A stretch of 64,000 nt of DNA. Origin: an uncultured Oscillospiraceae bacterium. GTDB lineage: Bacteria > Bacillota > Clostridia > Oscillospirales > Acutalibacteraceae. The stretch is taken from contig UQOE01000004.1 in the NCBI GenBank assembly GCA_900542575.1, positions 74,081 through 138,080 on the forward strand, given 5' to 3'. A program made the position numbers and the translations under genes. Below the pieces are notes generated by a model. It worked only from the letters and a program-made list of their open reading frames with translations. It made no database searches and was not told the DNA's origin. Below, piece by piece: positions 63,086-64,000 of this stretch (positions are counted from its first letter, which is position 1; each line of letters starts with the position of its first letter).

Positions 63086-63813
63086 TGAAATCGCTCCTTA
63101 TCCCGCTGTCTCTGTTTCATGTGCATTTCCCGAAGACCTTCGACGGAGTCGCAGACTGGTTTCAGCTGGCATTCGGCGCAGTTTGTCATCGTGACATTGT
63201 CGAGAATGTGGCTCAGCGTCCCTGTGATGGCGCTGACCTTCTCAGCCTCTTTCGTCAGGTCGTCAATTCGGCTAAAATCAGCGGCAAAGATGATCTTCGC
63301 ATGCCGGACGCCGTCCTGCTCCAGATACTTTCGGAGATAGGCGTTTCCGATTTTTTCAAAAGAGATCCCTTCGCGGATGGCCTCTTTGCTGACCCGTACG
63401 ATTTCCCGGTTGCTCTCGGAAGAGGTGCGGGACAGATAGCCCTTTGGAAAGACATGGTAGCGGACGTATTCCAGGTTCTTGATTGCGTCGTAGGCCTTCT
63501 GCTCTTCGCCCGGGTCTTCAATCTCCAGCAGGACGATGCGGGCGAATGAGACATCCCCGTGGATCTGCTGCAGATCCGGCCCCACGATCTGGACGGAATT
63601 TTCCGGCACGAGTCCCGGCGTCGAGGTCACGCAGGTGCAGTTGACGGATTTCTTCCCGTCGCCTCCGAGCTCAAACGCGGCATCTCGCCGGAGGAGAAAC
63701 CCTTGCGTGCCCAGGTCGGGCCATGCTTCCTCTGCGCGATACGGTGCTGTAACCGAACGCGGGGATTCCAGAATGGCCTGGATAGAGGAAATGGACTGGT
63801 TATATAAGTTCAT
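63082..63813 (-). CDS. CO-dehydrogenase/acetyl-CoA-synthase beta-subunit-like protein (partial-domain family)
   Basis: A 243-residue protein resembling the N-terminal part of CdhC/AcsB: VRYHVFPKGYL, VRVSKEAIREGISFEKIGNAYLRKY, KIIFAADFSRIDDL, and the Cys motif TNCAECQLKPVCDSVEGLREMH. An additional pair of cysteines (VNCTCVTSTPG) is in the first half. It lacks the C-terminal A-cluster part of real acetyl-CoA synthase, so carbonyl chemistry is not implied. The call is by recall of the family and is moderate. In this operon it may bind a cluster or hold the other subunits. Confidence 0.55.
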   Translation of the reverse strand: MNLYNQSISSIQAILESPRSVTAPYRAEEAWPDLGTQGFLLRRDAAFELGGDGKKSVNCTCVTSTPGLVPENSVQIVGPDLQQIHGDVSFARIVLLEIEDPGEEQKAYDAIKNLEYVRYHVFPKGYLSRTSSESNREIVRVSKEAIREGISFEKIGNAYLRKYLEQDGVRHAKIIFAADFSRIDDLTKEAEKVSAITGTLSHILDNVTMTNCAECQLKPVCDSVEGLREMHMKQRQRDKERFQ

Positions 63814-64000
63814 GATGCTTTCTGCCGCGCATATTCTGCGGCACCGAGCGCACCCATCAGCTGCGGATCGGTCTTGAGCTCGATGACCTTCAGATGAAGG
63901 ACCTGCTCAATGGCCCGCTTCAGGCCGTCATTCTTGGCACATCCGCCGGTCAGCGTGATGCTGTCCGTGGCGCCGGCCTTTTTGGCCATGACAAAGCAGC
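63810..64000 (-). CDS. 2-hydroxyacyl-CoA dehydratase activase, C-terminal part (partial)
   Basis: Only the last 62 codons are in the window; the rest lies beyond its end. ITLTGGCAKNDGLKRAIE and ELKTDPQLMGALGAAEYA are the closing motifs of BadF/BadG/HgdC-type ATPases, which carry a [4Fe-4S] cluster at the dimer interface and drive electrons into dehydratase or reductase partners using ATP. Its stop overlaps the start of the next gene (ATGA). It is the likely first or an early gene of the operon. Confidence 0.85.
   Translation of the reverse strand, partial: CFVMAKKAGATDSITLTGGCAKNDGLKRAIEQVLHLKVIELKTDPQLMGALGAAEYARQKAS

Overview
The window reads as about 64 kb of chromosome from a strictly anaerobic, fermentative member of the Clostridia (Bacillota), with moderately high GC. 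An Oscillospiraceae-type relative is my best guess, not a proof. The case rests on an electron-bifurcating [FeFe]-hydrogenase operon, a single-chain pyruvate:ferredoxin oxidoreductase, Shine-Dalgarno-led genes with frequent GTG/TTG starts, the ffs-dnaX-ybaB-recR and smpB-ssrA neighbourhoods, an activase-dependent dehydratase cluster, and no respiratory chain genes. I see no prophage, insertion sequence, tRNA, 5S/16S/23S rRNA or CRISPR array.

Layout. 1-1.6 kb: end of the ribosomal alpha operon (rpsD tail, rpoA, rplQ). 1.8-10.2 kb: a ten-gene hydrogenase operon. It holds NuoE-like, NuoF-like and HydA subunits plus a small 2Fe-2S protein, a HydS-like second [FeFe]-hydrogenase domain protein, two DRTGG proteins, two ATPase-fold proteins and a PHP phosphoesterase. 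Overlapping palindromes, one resembling a Rex operator, lie in front of it. 10.2-31.7 kb: housekeeping and surface genes: TetR plus a membrane protein, a peptide-binding lipoprotein, a GH3 glucosidase with thiamine pyrophosphokinase, a degenerate M28-like membrane protein, a ThiF-family enzyme, glpK, PFOR, a CBS/CNNM protein, gapA, two tandem D,D-carboxypeptidases and a phosphoesterase. 31.8-39.2 kb: comM-type ATPase, zinc-ribbon protein, two diguanylate cyclases, secA. 39.4-43.6 kb: SRP RNA, dnaX, ybaB, recR, smpB, tmRNA and a 70-bp duplicated repeat. 43.6-49.1 kb: an FAD oxidoreductase/ferredoxin-reductase pair with a divergent LysR regulator, then a purple-acid-phosphatase-like protein.

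49.1-59.7 kb is the most remarkable part. Two adjacent transcription units each begin with a promoter, a short leader peptide carrying runs of sulfur amino-acid codons (MMM in the first, MMCCCMC in the second) and a strong intrinsic terminator before the first structural gene. The first drives a Cys/Met PLP enzyme and two MalY/PatB-type C-S lyases. The second drives a YezD-family protein, a NifB-like radical SAM enzyme, two NifX-like proteins, a NifH-like Fe protein, cysteine synthase and NifD/NifK-like proteins. The NifDK-like pair keeps the cluster cysteines and the cofactor Cys/His ligands but lacks the residues of NifD that N2 reduction needs (Gln191, His195). NifE, NifN and NifV are absent. 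I infer a nitrogenase-like reductase for sulfur compounds, related in concept to methylthio-alkane reductase (Mar), feeding sulfide or thiol to cysteine synthase and the trans-sulfuration enzymes, all under Cys/Met attenuation control.

59.9-64 kb: a convergent, translationally coupled operon of an ATP-dependent activase (cut by the window end), a protein resembling a CO-dehydrogenase/acetyl-CoA synthase beta-type domain, a small His-rich helical protein and two 2-hydroxyacyl-CoA-dehydratase-like subunits. This is a second iron-sulfur reductase system driven by ATP, substrate unknown.
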